This document shows, piece after piece, positions 56,690-64,000 of a DNA stretch of 64,000 bases. The translations under genes were made by a program, and so were the position numbers. Source of the DNA: Halomonas ventosae (GTDB taxonomy: Bacteria; Pseudomonadota; Gammaproteobacteria; Pseudomonadales; Halomonadaceae); contig NZ_SNWH01000013.1 of assembly GCF_004361885.1 (NCBI RefSeq), positions 24,383-88,382 on the forward strand, given 5' to 3'. Numbering within the stretch: position 1 is the first letter of the stretch; every line of letters begins with the position of its first letter. The notes beneath the pieces were generated by a model, which saw nothing but the letters and a program-made list of their open reading frames with translations, ran no database searches and was not told the DNA's origin.

Positions 56690-57853
56690 TCATGCGGGCG
56701 GCAGGATCTGACGTTTCAGCTTCTCCGGGCTATCCAGGCACTGGGCTACGCTGAAGACACGCCAGCCCTGTTCACGGGCCTGTTCTGCATCTTCGGGACC
56801 AATCGCGACGCCCACACGCCTCCCGGGCCATGCCAGTTCCAAGTTGGCGACAATAGCATCACGTGCATCCTGGATCTCCAGACCCACTTCCGGTAATGGC
56901 GCCTTGAGCGTCTTGAGATGGTGCAGCAGGCCATTGAGGCCAGGGTCGGCCAAGTCGAAAACCTGTTGCCAGTCGGCAGTATCCGCGCACTCCTGCTCGC
57001 GGCGCAGGTGGGTAATGGTGTAGCGGTTATCACGGGTAACCACCATGTGGTCATGGCCGGGTTGCTTGCTGTGGCAATCTGCACAGAGCGCCTTGAGATT
57101 ACCTTCGGCGTTGTCGTTGCGCACTCCGTTGACGTGGTGGGTGTGCAGCAGATGGCGATGGCGTTTGAGTGTCACGTCGCAGCTTTCACAGATGTAGTCT
57201 TTTGAGGCTCTGTAAGCCTTTGATACCTCTGGCCAGTCTTGGGTATAGCCCTTTTCCTCGTGGGATCGTGGTTCTGGGGCCGGGTGCTCGCTGAAGAAGG
57301 ATTCGTAGTGCTGAAAGAATTCTCGAAACGAGAAATAAGTAAACACGGCTTTGTTGCCGGGCTTGCTATATCCCTTGTAGTTGAGCTTGGTCAGACAGAG
57401 CATGCAGACGCGAAGGCATACATTGACCTCATGCGATGGCTTTTGGCGAGAGTAAATGCGAAACTCTCCGTCTTGGTCCTGTGTGGCAATATAGCGCTGA
57501 AAGTTGCCGGTTCGTTTCATTTCCTCCAAGTGACGACAGAAGGAAATATGCACCCTGTTTCCATTCAGAGGATCGACCTGCGCTTCTTCGAAGCGGTTCT
57601 GAGGGTGACCTGGCATATACAGAAGAATCTGCTGGCCCTTGTATTCCAGCAGATTGCCCGTCTTTTTGACCTCGTTGAACACCTTCCAGGTGATCTCCTC
57701 GCCACCTGGTTCAATTACGGGTGAGTCTCCGGAGTGAGGCCTCTCTGGGTCGTGAGGTAGCAACGGGTTCTTGAGGTCAAAAACGACAGGCAGCGGTAGC
57801 CCCATGCGACTGACCGCTGCACTCAGAGCGCTTAAGTCAATCTGGAGCTTCAT
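56690..57853 (-). CDS. zorE: HNH endonuclease of a Zorya-like defence operon (ZorE-type)
   Basis: The 387-aa product has a Cys-bound HNH motif: C222-x2-C225, H239-H240, N252 and C257-x2-C260-H261 (CESC...HTHHVNG...GNLKALCADCH). A further cysteine set C146/C150/C153 lies ahead of it. The C-terminal part (about 338-372, NLELAWPGRRVGVAIGPED..AREQGWRVF) resembles a small nuclease-like or DUF559-type fold and lies outside HNH. It overlaps zorB by 4 nt (ATGA) and is last in the operon, the place of ZorE in type II Zorya. That it degrades phage DNA is inferred. Confidence 0.75.
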   Translation of the reverse strand: MKLQIDLSALSAAVSRMGLPLPVVFDLKNPLLPHDPERPHSGDSPVIEPGGEEITWKVFNEVKKTGNLLEYKGQQILLYMPGHPQNRFEEAQVDPLNGNRVHISFCRHLEEMKRTGNFQRYIATQDQDGEFRIYSRQKPSHEVNVCLRVCMLCLTKLNYKGYSKPGNKAVFTYFSFREFFQHYESFFSEHPAPEPRSHEEKGYTQDWPEVSKAYRASKDYICESCDVTLKRHRHLLHTHHVNGVRNDNAEGNLKALCADCHSKQPGHDHMVVTRDNRYTITHLRREQECADTADWQQVFDLADPGLNGLLHHLKTLKAPLPEVGLEIQDARDAIVANLELAWPGRRVGVAIGPEDAEQAREQGWRVFSVAQCLDSPEKLKRQILPPA

Positions 57854-58575
57854 GAACCCGCCTCGGAGAGAATTTCGCGGATCTGGCTTTCGGCATTGGT
57901 CAGGATGCGAAAGCTGACCCGGCGCGAGCGTTCATGGTCTTCATGTCCGGCATTGTTCAGCACCAAGTGTGAGGAAGAGAAGCCCACTGCGGCGGTCGTC
58001 TGTTTCACCCAGTCTTTCTGCGATTGGGTTTCCGGGAGACGGAAAAGATAGTTCAGTACTGAGCGAGTTCTGTCTTGGGAAAGCTGCATGTTGAGGAAAT
58101 AAGCCTCGTCCTCACCTACACTGCTATTCCAGCGGCTAGAGGTGTGGCCCTCAATACGGATCTCATCAATGGACTTCCGAAAGGGCACTAGCACTTCGAG
58201 ATAACGAGGATAGAAGTCGCTCAGGATGCTCTCGAAACGCGAGCGGAGCTGAGCAGAACCGGTGGCAAAGAGTACCTCTGGTGATTCGAAGGTGAGAGCC
58301 AGGGTATCGGCATTAATTTCAGCCTCCCAGGTTTCGAGGTCATCGGCGAACTCATCCATCAAGGCTTGATAGATAGCCACTTGGGTTTCCTGATAGGCCT
58401 CGGCTACCTGAGTGACACGATCTCGTTCTTCCAGGGCATGACGCATCAAGGCAATCGAGATCAACAGGAATACCATCATCAGGCCGGCCATCAGGTCCGA
58501 GACGCTTAGCCAGTGGTACTCTTCCTCATTACCCGCCGAGCTGCCACGACCGAAAATAGCGTTCAAGCGGCTCAT
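57850..58575 (-). CDS. zorB: ZorB-like OmpA/MotB-type protein
   Basis: ZorB is the peptidoglycan-binding partner of ZorA in Zorya defence. The 241-aa protein has one membrane helix near residues 22-44 (WLSVSDLMAGLMMVFLLISIA), with Asp27 at the MotB-like proton-carrying position. A C-terminal OmpA-like domain follows (EGHTSS 142-147, LSQDRT 165-170, RRV 218-220). It overlaps zorA by one base and the nuclease gene by four. Confidence 0.85.
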   Translation of the reverse strand: MSRLNAIFGRGSSAGNEEEYHWLSVSDLMAGLMMVFLLISIALMRHALEERDRVTQVAEAYQETQVAIYQALMDEFADDLETWEAEINADTLALTFESPEVLFATGSAQLRSRFESILSDFYPRYLEVLVPFRKSIDEIRIEGHTSSRWNSSVGEDEAYFLNMQLSQDRTRSVLNYLFRLPETQSQKDWVKQTTAAVGFSSSHLVLNNAGHEDHERSRRVSFRILTNAESQIREILSEAGS

Positions 58576-60326
58576 TAGTACGACCCGTTATTGGCAGATT
58601 GCACTACCTTATGCATCTCTTTAGTGAGCTGCTCATAATCCTGGGTAAAGCGTCCGGTAATCTGGGCCAACTGGTTGCCCATCTGAGTTAGAGCGCGGGA
58701 GAGCTCTTCCTGCATACTTTTGTCAAGGGCATTCACCTGATCGCCGACAGACTTGCCGGTTTCCTGCACGATCTTCTCGAGCACTCCATTGAGCTGTTGC
58801 TGTGCTGCGCTTAGGTCGCGCTGGTATTGTGCGCTGGCCGTTTCCAATGCTTGGCGATGCTGGCTCTGAACGCTCTCAAGCAGCTCACGGGACTGACCAT
58901 GAGCCTGACGCAGCTGGTTTTGGGTCTCCTCTCCTGCTTCGCTCAGAGTTTGGGTGAGCTTCTCACTATTAGTGGTAAGATGGGTGGTCATGTCCGAGAT
59001 GCGGGCATTCAAGTCCTTATAAGCGTCCTCGAGGCTCTGGGCAATCTTCTCGGACTGGGCTGAGAGCTGGTCCGAGGTGCCCTGCAGGGATTCATGCACG
59101 CGGTTGTAGCGATCGTTGAGGCCGCTGGCCCCTTCGATCATTTCCTTGTTGATGTGCGCACTACCCTGGATCAGTTCATCCTTCATTCTGGCACTGCCTG
59201 TCACCAGATCCTGGGCGGCACTCTGGGCGGCCTGAGTGATTTCGGAGACGGTTTCCTCGACCTGACGGCGGATCTCCGGTACGGCCTCCACAGCGCGATC
59301 ACGCATGTCCTGGAAGGCGCCTAGGTGCGATTCGAGGTCATCCAGTTGGCGCTGAGTAGCGGTGAGTAGGGTTTCGAGTCCGCTCATGGTCTCCGGAATT
59401 GCCGAAGCTTTATCGTTGATGGCCGCCACGCTGGCTTCTGTCTGTGTAATGGCGGTGACGCCTTGGGCGTACTGGTCGCGCATCTCGCCAAGCTGTTGGC
59501 GATAGTTCTCCTGCCACTCGACCAGCGACTTAACCGAGGCATCCAGTGCCTTGAAGTTCTCGCCGAACTGCTCGGTCAGCTGGTTATTGAAGTCTTGGAT
59601 GACCTCCTTGAGGGCATTGATCACCTGTTCGGTGGCGGACTTCGACATCATTTCCGCGAAGTCTTGCATTTGGGTCGAAAGTTCACGAGCGAAAGCATCG
59701 AAGCGTTCGCGCTGGGCTTCTGCATGTTTACTAAGCGATTCGGCGGCCTCGGCCTGGCGACCGGCTTCTTTGGCAAGGGCCTTGTGGTTGTCGTCTTGAT
59801 GCTGGCGCAGCAGGCGAATCTGTCCTGTCAGCGTATCACTATCATCACCGGCAATCGCTTGATGCAGGCTGGCGAGATTGTCGTTCTGTTCGCGTAGCAG
59901 CTGGTGGATATGTTCCGGGCCAATTTCATCCGGGCCGCTGGCAAAATTTGCTTTCGGCTGCAGCCAGGGCAGGCCAGTAATGATCTTGTAGATTATGGTC
60001 AAGGCCATGCCGAAGAGGCTTGTCATGAAAGCTGTCTGCAGGCCGCCGAGCAGCAGGCTGATGCTCCCGTCGATATTTTCCGGGTCGAAGTGCAATAGCC
60101 CTATGACGATGCCGATAAAGGTACCCAACATACCTAACGAGGTGAGCAGATTGGGGGTATAGTGGGTCAGGCTCCTGAGCTTGTCCGCCTTGTAGCAGAA
60201 CAGCGCAATGATGAAGAAACCAGCGATCAGGCCGAAAAATACACTGGTGACCGCGCCGGCATCGGCGCCGCCGAGGTAGGTTTCCAAGCCGCTAGGACCG
60301 CGCGCGAGTGCCGTAAAAAATTCCAT
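58575..60326 (-). CDS. zorA: ZorA-like MotA/TolQ/ExbB-type channel with long coiled-coil tail
   Basis: The 583-aa product has three helices: about 27-45, 60-79 (LLTSLGMLGTFIGIVIGLL) and 90-117 (LLLGGLQTAFMTSLFGMALTI). These are the MotA/TolQ/ExbB proton-channel motifs. A long helical part (about 185-575) follows, rich in Gln and Glu, with a coiled-coil look and phrases like SEKLTQTLSEAGEETQNQL. This is the layout of ZorA, whose tail reaches into the cytoplasm. The SD is AAGGGA. The first gene of the operon ends 19 nt upstream. Confidence 0.85.
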   Translation of the reverse strand: MEFFTALARGPSGLETYLGGADAGAVTSVFFGLIAGFFIIALFCYKADKLRSLTHYTPNLLTSLGMLGTFIGIVIGLLHFDPENIDGSISLLLGGLQTAFMTSLFGMALTIIYKIITGLPWLQPKANFASGPDEIGPEHIHQLLREQNDNLASLHQAIAGDDSDTLTGQIRLLRQHQDDNHKALAKEAGRQAEAAESLSKHAEAQRERFDAFARELSTQMQDFAEMMSKSATEQVINALKEVIQDFNNQLTEQFGENFKALDASVKSLVEWQENYRQQLGEMRDQYAQGVTAITQTEASVAAINDKASAIPETMSGLETLLTATQRQLDDLESHLGAFQDMRDRAVEAVPEIRRQVEETVSEITQAAQSAAQDLVTGSARMKDELIQGSAHINKEMIEGASGLNDRYNRVHESLQGTSDQLSAQSEKIAQSLEDAYKDLNARISDMTTHLTTNSEKLTQTLSEAGEETQNQLRQAHGQSRELLESVQSQHRQALETASAQYQRDLSAAQQQLNGVLEKIVQETGKSVGDQVNALDKSMQEELSRALTQMGNQLAQITGRFTQDYEQLTKEMHKVVQSANNGSY

Positions 60327-60345
60327 GCCTCAGTTCCCTTTTGAC

Positions 60346-61464
60346 TTAGTGGGCCATTTCCCGTGTTGCATCGTCGTTTTTGTAACCTTTGTGAAAGGCC
60401 TTTCCACGTGTCAGATAGTTTGCCATTTCATAGGAGAACTTCGTGTGGCTTTCCATTGTTTCTGTCATGTCATTAAACAATTCCTGTTGTGAGCCAGGCT
60501 TTCTTGCTCTATACAGATTTGCCCAAACATTTTTACGCATGACTGCCTTTAATAAGAAAGAAGTTCTGCTGACTTTGCAATTATTCATATTTGCTCTGCA
60601 AACAAAGCTCCCATCCCAAAGCCAGATATCGATATACCCCTTTTTATCTTTTTGTGAGCCTTCCAAGATTTTTGTACCGTTCCTGGAAAAAACGGAATGA
60701 GTGAATGAACTGTTTATAGGTTGGTTCGATATTTCTGACAAGATCGTTCCATCGTTTCTCCAGTACCTTGACATGCCGCATAATATGCCATGGGAAAATG
60801 AAATTTCTTTTTCCTTTGTGCCATCCTCATACCAGAATTCGGACAGGCCATGGTTTTTTCCATCATAAAGCCTTGTCCTGGATTTCCTATCTCCGGAGAG
60901 ATATAGGCTGGAGTTTTCTTCGTGCCTTTTTTCCTGGAGATCAGCTATTAATATAGTAATGCTGTTTAATTTATCCTGTGCTTTTTGGTGGGCGACATTA
61001 TATTGACTTGATTGAGTAATTCTTAGCAGATGCTCAAGGTCTGCTTTTATATTTTCAAGCTTGAGTATCTCGGTGATTGCCAATTCAAAGTTATGAATAG
61101 AAAGAGCTTGCTCCTTGGTTTCTACGCTTTTCTCCATTTCACTGATGGATGAAAGTATCATGTCGCTTTGTAGCGACTTATTTTTACTTACGTAGTCATC
61201 TCGCTCAGAGTCTAAGGTTTTATTTATGAGTTCATCGTATTTTTCTGATAGATCCTGTCTTTTTTCTTGGATTTCTTTTGGATTTGCAGAGTTGTTAATC
61301 AGATGATGGATTTCTTTATCCAGTCCTGAGGCTTTAGTTTTTATGAGGAGTAGTTCTGAGCTTTTTTGTGCTCCCTCTGCAAGCTCATCCAGCAGCTCGA
61401 CGCCATTGTTGATAGCTTTGGCTGTTGCTACTGTCATTCTCTTGATGTTCCTAAAAAATGACAT
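60346..61464 (-). CDS. Coiled-coil/MORN-like protein, first gene of the Zorya-like operon
   Basis: Unknown function. The 372-aa product has a helical, charged N-terminal half (about 1-185, likely coiled coil). MORN/YwqK-type antitoxin-like beta repeats follow (residues about 200-245: LYDGKNHGLSEFWYEDGTKE, SHGILCGMSRYWRNDGT; also WLWDG near 281), then a helical tail. AAGGAAG lies before ATG 61464. It is clearly more AT-rich than its neighbours, suggesting separate acquisition. It ends 19 nt before zorA, so it is very probably co-transcribed. Confidence 0.7.
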   Translation of the reverse strand: MSFFRNIKRMTVATAKAINNGVELLDELAEGAQKSSELLLIKTKASGLDKEIHHLINNSANPKEIQEKRQDLSEKYDELINKTLDSERDDYVSKNKSLQSDMILSSISEMEKSVETKEQALSIHNFELAITEILKLENIKADLEHLLRITQSSQYNVAHQKAQDKLNSITILIADLQEKRHEENSSLYLSGDRKSRTRLYDGKNHGLSEFWYEDGTKEKEISFSHGILCGMSRYWRNDGTILSEISNQPINSSFTHSVFSRNGTKILEGSQKDKKGYIDIWLWDGSFVCRANMNNCKVSRTSFLLKAVMRKNVWANLYRARKPGSQQELFNDMTETMESHTKFSYEMANYLTRGKAFHKGYKNDDATREMAH

Positions 61465-61492
61465 GTAGCTTCCTTGGAAAAAGTGTTTTGAT

Positions 61493-61498
61493 AGTATA
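61493..61498 (-). promoter_or_regulatory. Likely -10 element of the Zorya-like operon
   Basis: TATACT (minus strand) in an AT-rich gap, 29 bp before the ATG at 61464. The -35 is weak (TTAAAC or AAACAA at about 17-19 bp). The gap 61465-61638 has no gene. Confidence 0.4.
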
Positions 61499-61638
61499 TC
61501 CCCGAGTTGGTGATTTGTTTAATAAAATCTCTATGCTGATGACCTCACTGCTGGATGAATTTTGGAGGTTTTAACGATCAAGTGCAAGAGGCCAAAAGAA
61601 AGGTATTCATTGACGATAGACAGGCGTATTGGTTGGCA

Positions 61639-62646
61639 TTATTCGGCCCGCGCGAGAATCTCCCTGGCGGTGGCGATGATGTCCTCTCTCCATGCCTGCG
61701 GCTCGAGCACTTCCACATTGGCCCCCATTCCCAGCAGCCACCACAGCGTCTGCTGGTCGTCGGGTACCACTGCCTCGAGACGTTGCCACTCGCTTTCCGG
61801 TAGCGGCGAAAGGGTCTGCTGTGCGGAGAGCGGTGTCTCGTCGAGCAGCCAGCCCACCTGAGGGTGCACATTGGCGACCAATGTCACATCTTCGTCGCTC
61901 TGCAGGTAACCGAAGGCACCGCTGCGAATGTAGCCGTCCAGGTCGAAGTCCTCGACTTCCCGCCAGGATTTTTCACTGATTCGTGGTTCACGAATCCGGT
62001 GCAGGGCGAACTGACGGATGTCGGTGTAGTCGTTCACCGTGGCCAGCAGGTAGGTGACGCTGTGGCGGCTGACCAGCCCCTGGGGGTGCAGGGTGAAGGC
62101 CTTTTCCTCCTCTGTGCTGCGCGAGAGATACTTCACGTCCAGCGCCTTCTGTTCCAGGAGTGCCTGGGTTACCGCCTGCCAGGTGCTCTCCTCCAGCGGG
62201 GCGGGGATCAGCGCCTTGCCGTTGGGAATGGCCCGCACGCGCTTGGCCCATTGGCTCAGGTCATTGCTCTCCAGATCGTCGAGCAGCCGTCGGGCGTCGG
62301 TGAACTGGGGGGTCAGCTGACCCACCACCACCGGTGGCAACAACCCCTTCAGGTACTCCTCGGCCAGCACCAGCGTCAGCGCACTGGGGACATCCAGTGC
62401 CGGCAGGTTGCAGTGGAAGTCGCGATCGAAGTACCAGCGGTAGGGCTTCTGGCTATCGTCGCAGCCCAGCGGGAAGTGCAGGGCGATCTTGTCGCGCAGG
62501 TCACGCTGCAGGGAGCGGTTGTCGATCTGGAAGCCACGCTCGCGAAGCTTCTCCTGCAGCACCGGGGTGGCGATGCGCCCTGGGTGGCGCGGGATCAGCT
62601 GCAGCATCGTCAGGTAGCGAAAGAGGGTCTCGCGAATCTCGGCCAT
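61639..62646 (-). CDS. WYL-domain transcriptional regulator
   Basis: The 335-aa product has an N-terminal winged helix (EIRETLFRYLTMLQLIPRHPGRIATPVLQEKLRERGFQID NRSLQRDL). A WYL-type ligand/nucleotide-sensing domain follows (about 185-260: LDVKYLSRSTEEEKAFTLHPQGLVSRHSVTYLLATV), in which the WYL triad is reduced to YL. WYL regulators often repress defence genes (for example in BREX and CBASS). ATG 62646 after AAGGACG is preferred to ATG 62802. It may control the operon downstream. Confidence 0.88.
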   Translation of the reverse strand: MAEIRETLFRYLTMLQLIPRHPGRIATPVLQEKLRERGFQIDNRSLQRDLRDKIALHFPLGCDDSQKPYRWYFDRDFHCNLPALDVPSALTLVLAEEYLKGLLPPVVVGQLTPQFTDARRLLDDLESNDLSQWAKRVRAIPNGKALIPAPLEESTWQAVTQALLEQKALDVKYLSRSTEEEKAFTLHPQGLVSRHSVTYLLATVNDYTDIRQFALHRIREPRISEKSWREVEDFDLDGYIRSGAFGYLQSDEDVTLVANVHPQVGWLLDETPLSAQQTLSPLPESEWQRLEAVVPDDQQTLWWLLGMGANVEVLEPQAWREDIIATAREILARAE

Positions 62647-62708
62647 GGGACGTCCTTGTCGGCGCTTCGAGGGCCCGTTCACCATAGCCGATAATTTGGC
62701 CACCTTGT

Positions 62709-63368
62709 TCACTGCCGTGTCACCAAGAAGGCCGCCACATGACCAGATAGGTACGGTGTGCCCAGATACCGCTTGGCGACCTCCTGGGCCTTCTCTTGCC
62801 ACCAGCGCAGGAGCGTGTCGTCACTGAGGTGGGAGGTCCAGGTAATCGGCGCCATGTCCAGGCTCCTCTCGCTCTCCAGCCCGGGAAAATGGCCGAGCCA
62901 GTCATACACCGCGGGCAGAGATTGACCGATGCAGGCAGGGAAGAGCACCGCATCGTCAGGTAGGGGGATGCCCAGCAATAACAGCAACGCATTGACCTTG
63001 TGATCGCAGGCCAGGTGCCAGCGACGCCTCTCCCAGTCTCGCGGCGCGTGCAAATGCCCCGCGACACAGTGCCAAACCAGATGCGCCTGCAGAAAGCGGC
63101 GGGTCCGGGTATCCAGCCCGGCACTCCAGGCCGCATTGAACAGCAGGTGGCGTCCATCGGTGGTCGCGGTGGGCAGGTGAGCACCACTGACCGTAGCCAG
63201 CGACAGGTGCGAAGCCAGCCTCGCGGTGACAGGCTGGTCGCGGGCCCATGCGGCCCGGTCGGCCTGCCAGAGGGCAGCTTGCTGTTCCTCGACTTCAACT
63301 CCCCTCGCGGCAGCCTCATGACAGATTGGCCGTCCCTCTCCCGAGAAACCCTCTCGTTCACTGCCCAT
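62709..63368 (-). CDS. DUF2201-like putative metallopeptidase-fold protein without catalytic Glu
   Basis: The 219-aa product matches the DUF2201 N-terminal pattern (FNAAWSAGLDTRTRRFLQAHLVWHCVAGHLH...RRWHLACDHKVNALLLLLGIPLP). The HExxH metal motif reads H96-L-V-W-H100, so the catalytic glutamate is missing. The VWA-like C-terminal half is also absent, as the protein ends after the N-terminal domain. GGAGGTC before ATG 63368 sets the start; ATG 63389 is an alternative. The WYL gene follows 62 bp on. It may be a binding protein or a decayed remnant. Confidence 0.65.
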   Translation of the reverse strand: MGSEREGFSGEGRPICHEAAARGVEVEEQQAALWQADRAAWARDQPVTARLASHLSLATVSGAHLPTATTDGRHLLFNAAWSAGLDTRTRRFLQAHLVWHCVAGHLHAPRDWERRRWHLACDHKVNALLLLLGIPLPDDAVLFPACIGQSLPAVYDWLGHFPGLESERSLDMAPITWTSHLSDDTLLRWWQEKAQEVAKRYLGTPYLSGHVAAFLVTRQ

Positions 63369-63551
63369 GCTGACCTCCGCCGTTTCCATGAATGCCTGGA
63401 AAGTCTGGCATCACACAACGACATCCCGTGTCGCTAGCAGTTGGCGCGTTCTCTTCCACCGCGGCTGTTTGTCTGGTTGGTAGGTGGGCATTTGGTTACG
63501 CTGGAATCTTATCTGGAGATGTCCGACCATGCCGGCAGATAGGGAGGTGGG

Positions 63552-63863
63552 ATGGCTGAGATCTATCCGCGGCTCAGTGAGGCCAAACTCGATGCGCTGC
63601 CGTCGCGTGCCGAGGCCAAGGTATACCGCCAGCTTCGCGACATGGCGTTTCCGGGCCTCAAGGTGATGCATGGGCTCTCCACCACGCCGCTTGACCAGCT
63701 CAAGAAACAGACTGGCAGCCTGCTGCAGGCCATGGACAAGGTGATCCCCGGTATCACGCTGCCCATCGCCCCTGTGCTGGTGTTTCCCGATAACCGCGAG
63801 TGGCAGGGCGAGCTGCCGGCGCTGGCCCTCAACCGTGAGCACCTGTTGCTCAAGGGGACCTGA
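63552..63863 (+). CDS. Short NERD-like protein, probably internally deleted
   Basis: The 103-aa product starts AEIYPRLSEAKLDALPSRAEAKVYRQLRD, like a NERD nuclease-related domain start. It continues with QLKKQTGSLLQAMDKVI...PVLVFPDNREWQGELPALAL, like the end of that domain. A NERD domain of 110-120 aa with its nuclease residues (D, ExK) in the middle is expected; these are not visible, so the centre may be deleted. GGGAGGTGGG right before ATG 63552 is a strong SD. Function is doubtful. Confidence 0.5.
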   Translation: MAEIYPRLSEAKLDALPSRAEAKVYRQLRDMAFPGLKVMHGLSTTPLDQLKKQTGSLLQAMDKVIPGITLPIAPVLVFPDNREWQGELPALALNREHLLLKGT

Positions 63864-63911
63864 AGAATCTGACCCAATCTGATCTGATCCAGCGCTTCAC
63901 CAACACTATAG

Positions 63912-64000
63912 TGGACCCTGAAATCCAGACACTGGTTTAAGCTATCGCCTGGCCGATTTCGAAGGGATCGATGATGTCCAATCAGAAACGCAACACCCAC
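63912..64000 (+). mobile_element. Left end of an IS3-like insertion element (partial)
   Basis: TGGACCCTGAAATCCAGACA (from 63912) looks like an IS3-type terminal repeat, starting with TG. An ATG ATG TCC (63971) opens a frame reading MMSNQKRNTH, like the start of an OrfA transposase. The rest lies outside the window. Confidence 0.45.

Noticed and set aside
62720..63424. Alternative 234-codon frame over the DUF2201-like gene
   Set aside because: Arginine- and proline-rich shadow; the other frame holds the conserved motif and a good SD.

Overview
The window looks like a chromosomal segment of a GC-rich marine or halophilic gammaproteobacterium, most likely Halomonadaceae (Halomonas or a close relative). 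This is inferred from gene content and order, not from a database match. The left part (mnmG-rsmG-parA-parB-atpIBEFHAGDC) is the gene order found next to oriC in Pseudomonas-type genomes. The block phoU/phoR/phoB/ubiA/rubB/HU/recG/oxyR resembles the corresponding Pseudomonas neighbourhood.

Layout. 1-465: DnaA-box-rich, partly AT-rich region in front of mnmG (oriC candidate). 466-4786: mnmG, rsmG, parA, parB. 5009-12083: complete F1Fo ATP synthase operon with a clear sigma70 promoter and a terminator. 12310-17449: uppP, apbE, glmU, glmS. 17450-18161: a gap holding a perfect DnaA box. 18162-25401: Na+-dependent (NSS) transporter, small envelope-type protein, hexR, uvrD, psiE-like gene, a lone TRAP solute-binding protein, acyl-CoA thioesterase. 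25584-26102: decayed 3' ends of pstA and pstB, followed by intact phoU; then cysZ and, on the other strand, phoR-phoB-ubiA. phoB is preceded by two Pho boxes. 30835-36898: rubredoxin reductase, HU, SCP2-like protein, recG, oxyR, an epimerase. 37241-48721: a full carbon-phosphorus lyase cluster, phnCDE then phnFGHIJKLMNP plus a hexapeptide acyltransferase. The two halves are separated by a terminator, and each carries the same palindrome (core TGTCTAGACA), a likely PhnF operator. 48724-53005: thpR, ridA, spoT, rpoZ, gmk (minus strand). 53302-54953: MFS transporter and a 3' fragment of umuC.

The last 9 kb (about 54.5-64 kb) is an accessory island. It has a lone integron gene cassette (attC at 55516-55590, encoding a Cys-rich 93-aa protein), a Phd/YefM-RelE/ParE toxin-antitoxin pair with a 20-bp palindromic operator, an IS110-family remnant fused onto the toxin 3' end, and a minus-strand gene row. 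That row reads DUF2201-like protein, WYL regulator, coiled-coil/MORN-like protein, ZorA-like MotA/TolQ-type channel, ZorB-like OmpA/MotB-type protein, HNH nuclease. The last four form one tightly packed operon that looks like a type II Zorya anti-phage system with an extra first gene. The island continues with a shortened NERD-like gene and the start of an IS3-like element at the window edge.

Physiological picture: phosphate signalling (PhoBR, PhoU) is present without a local Pst transporter, while the phosphonate uptake and C-P lyase cluster is complete. The accessory end concentrates phage defence and mobile DNA.
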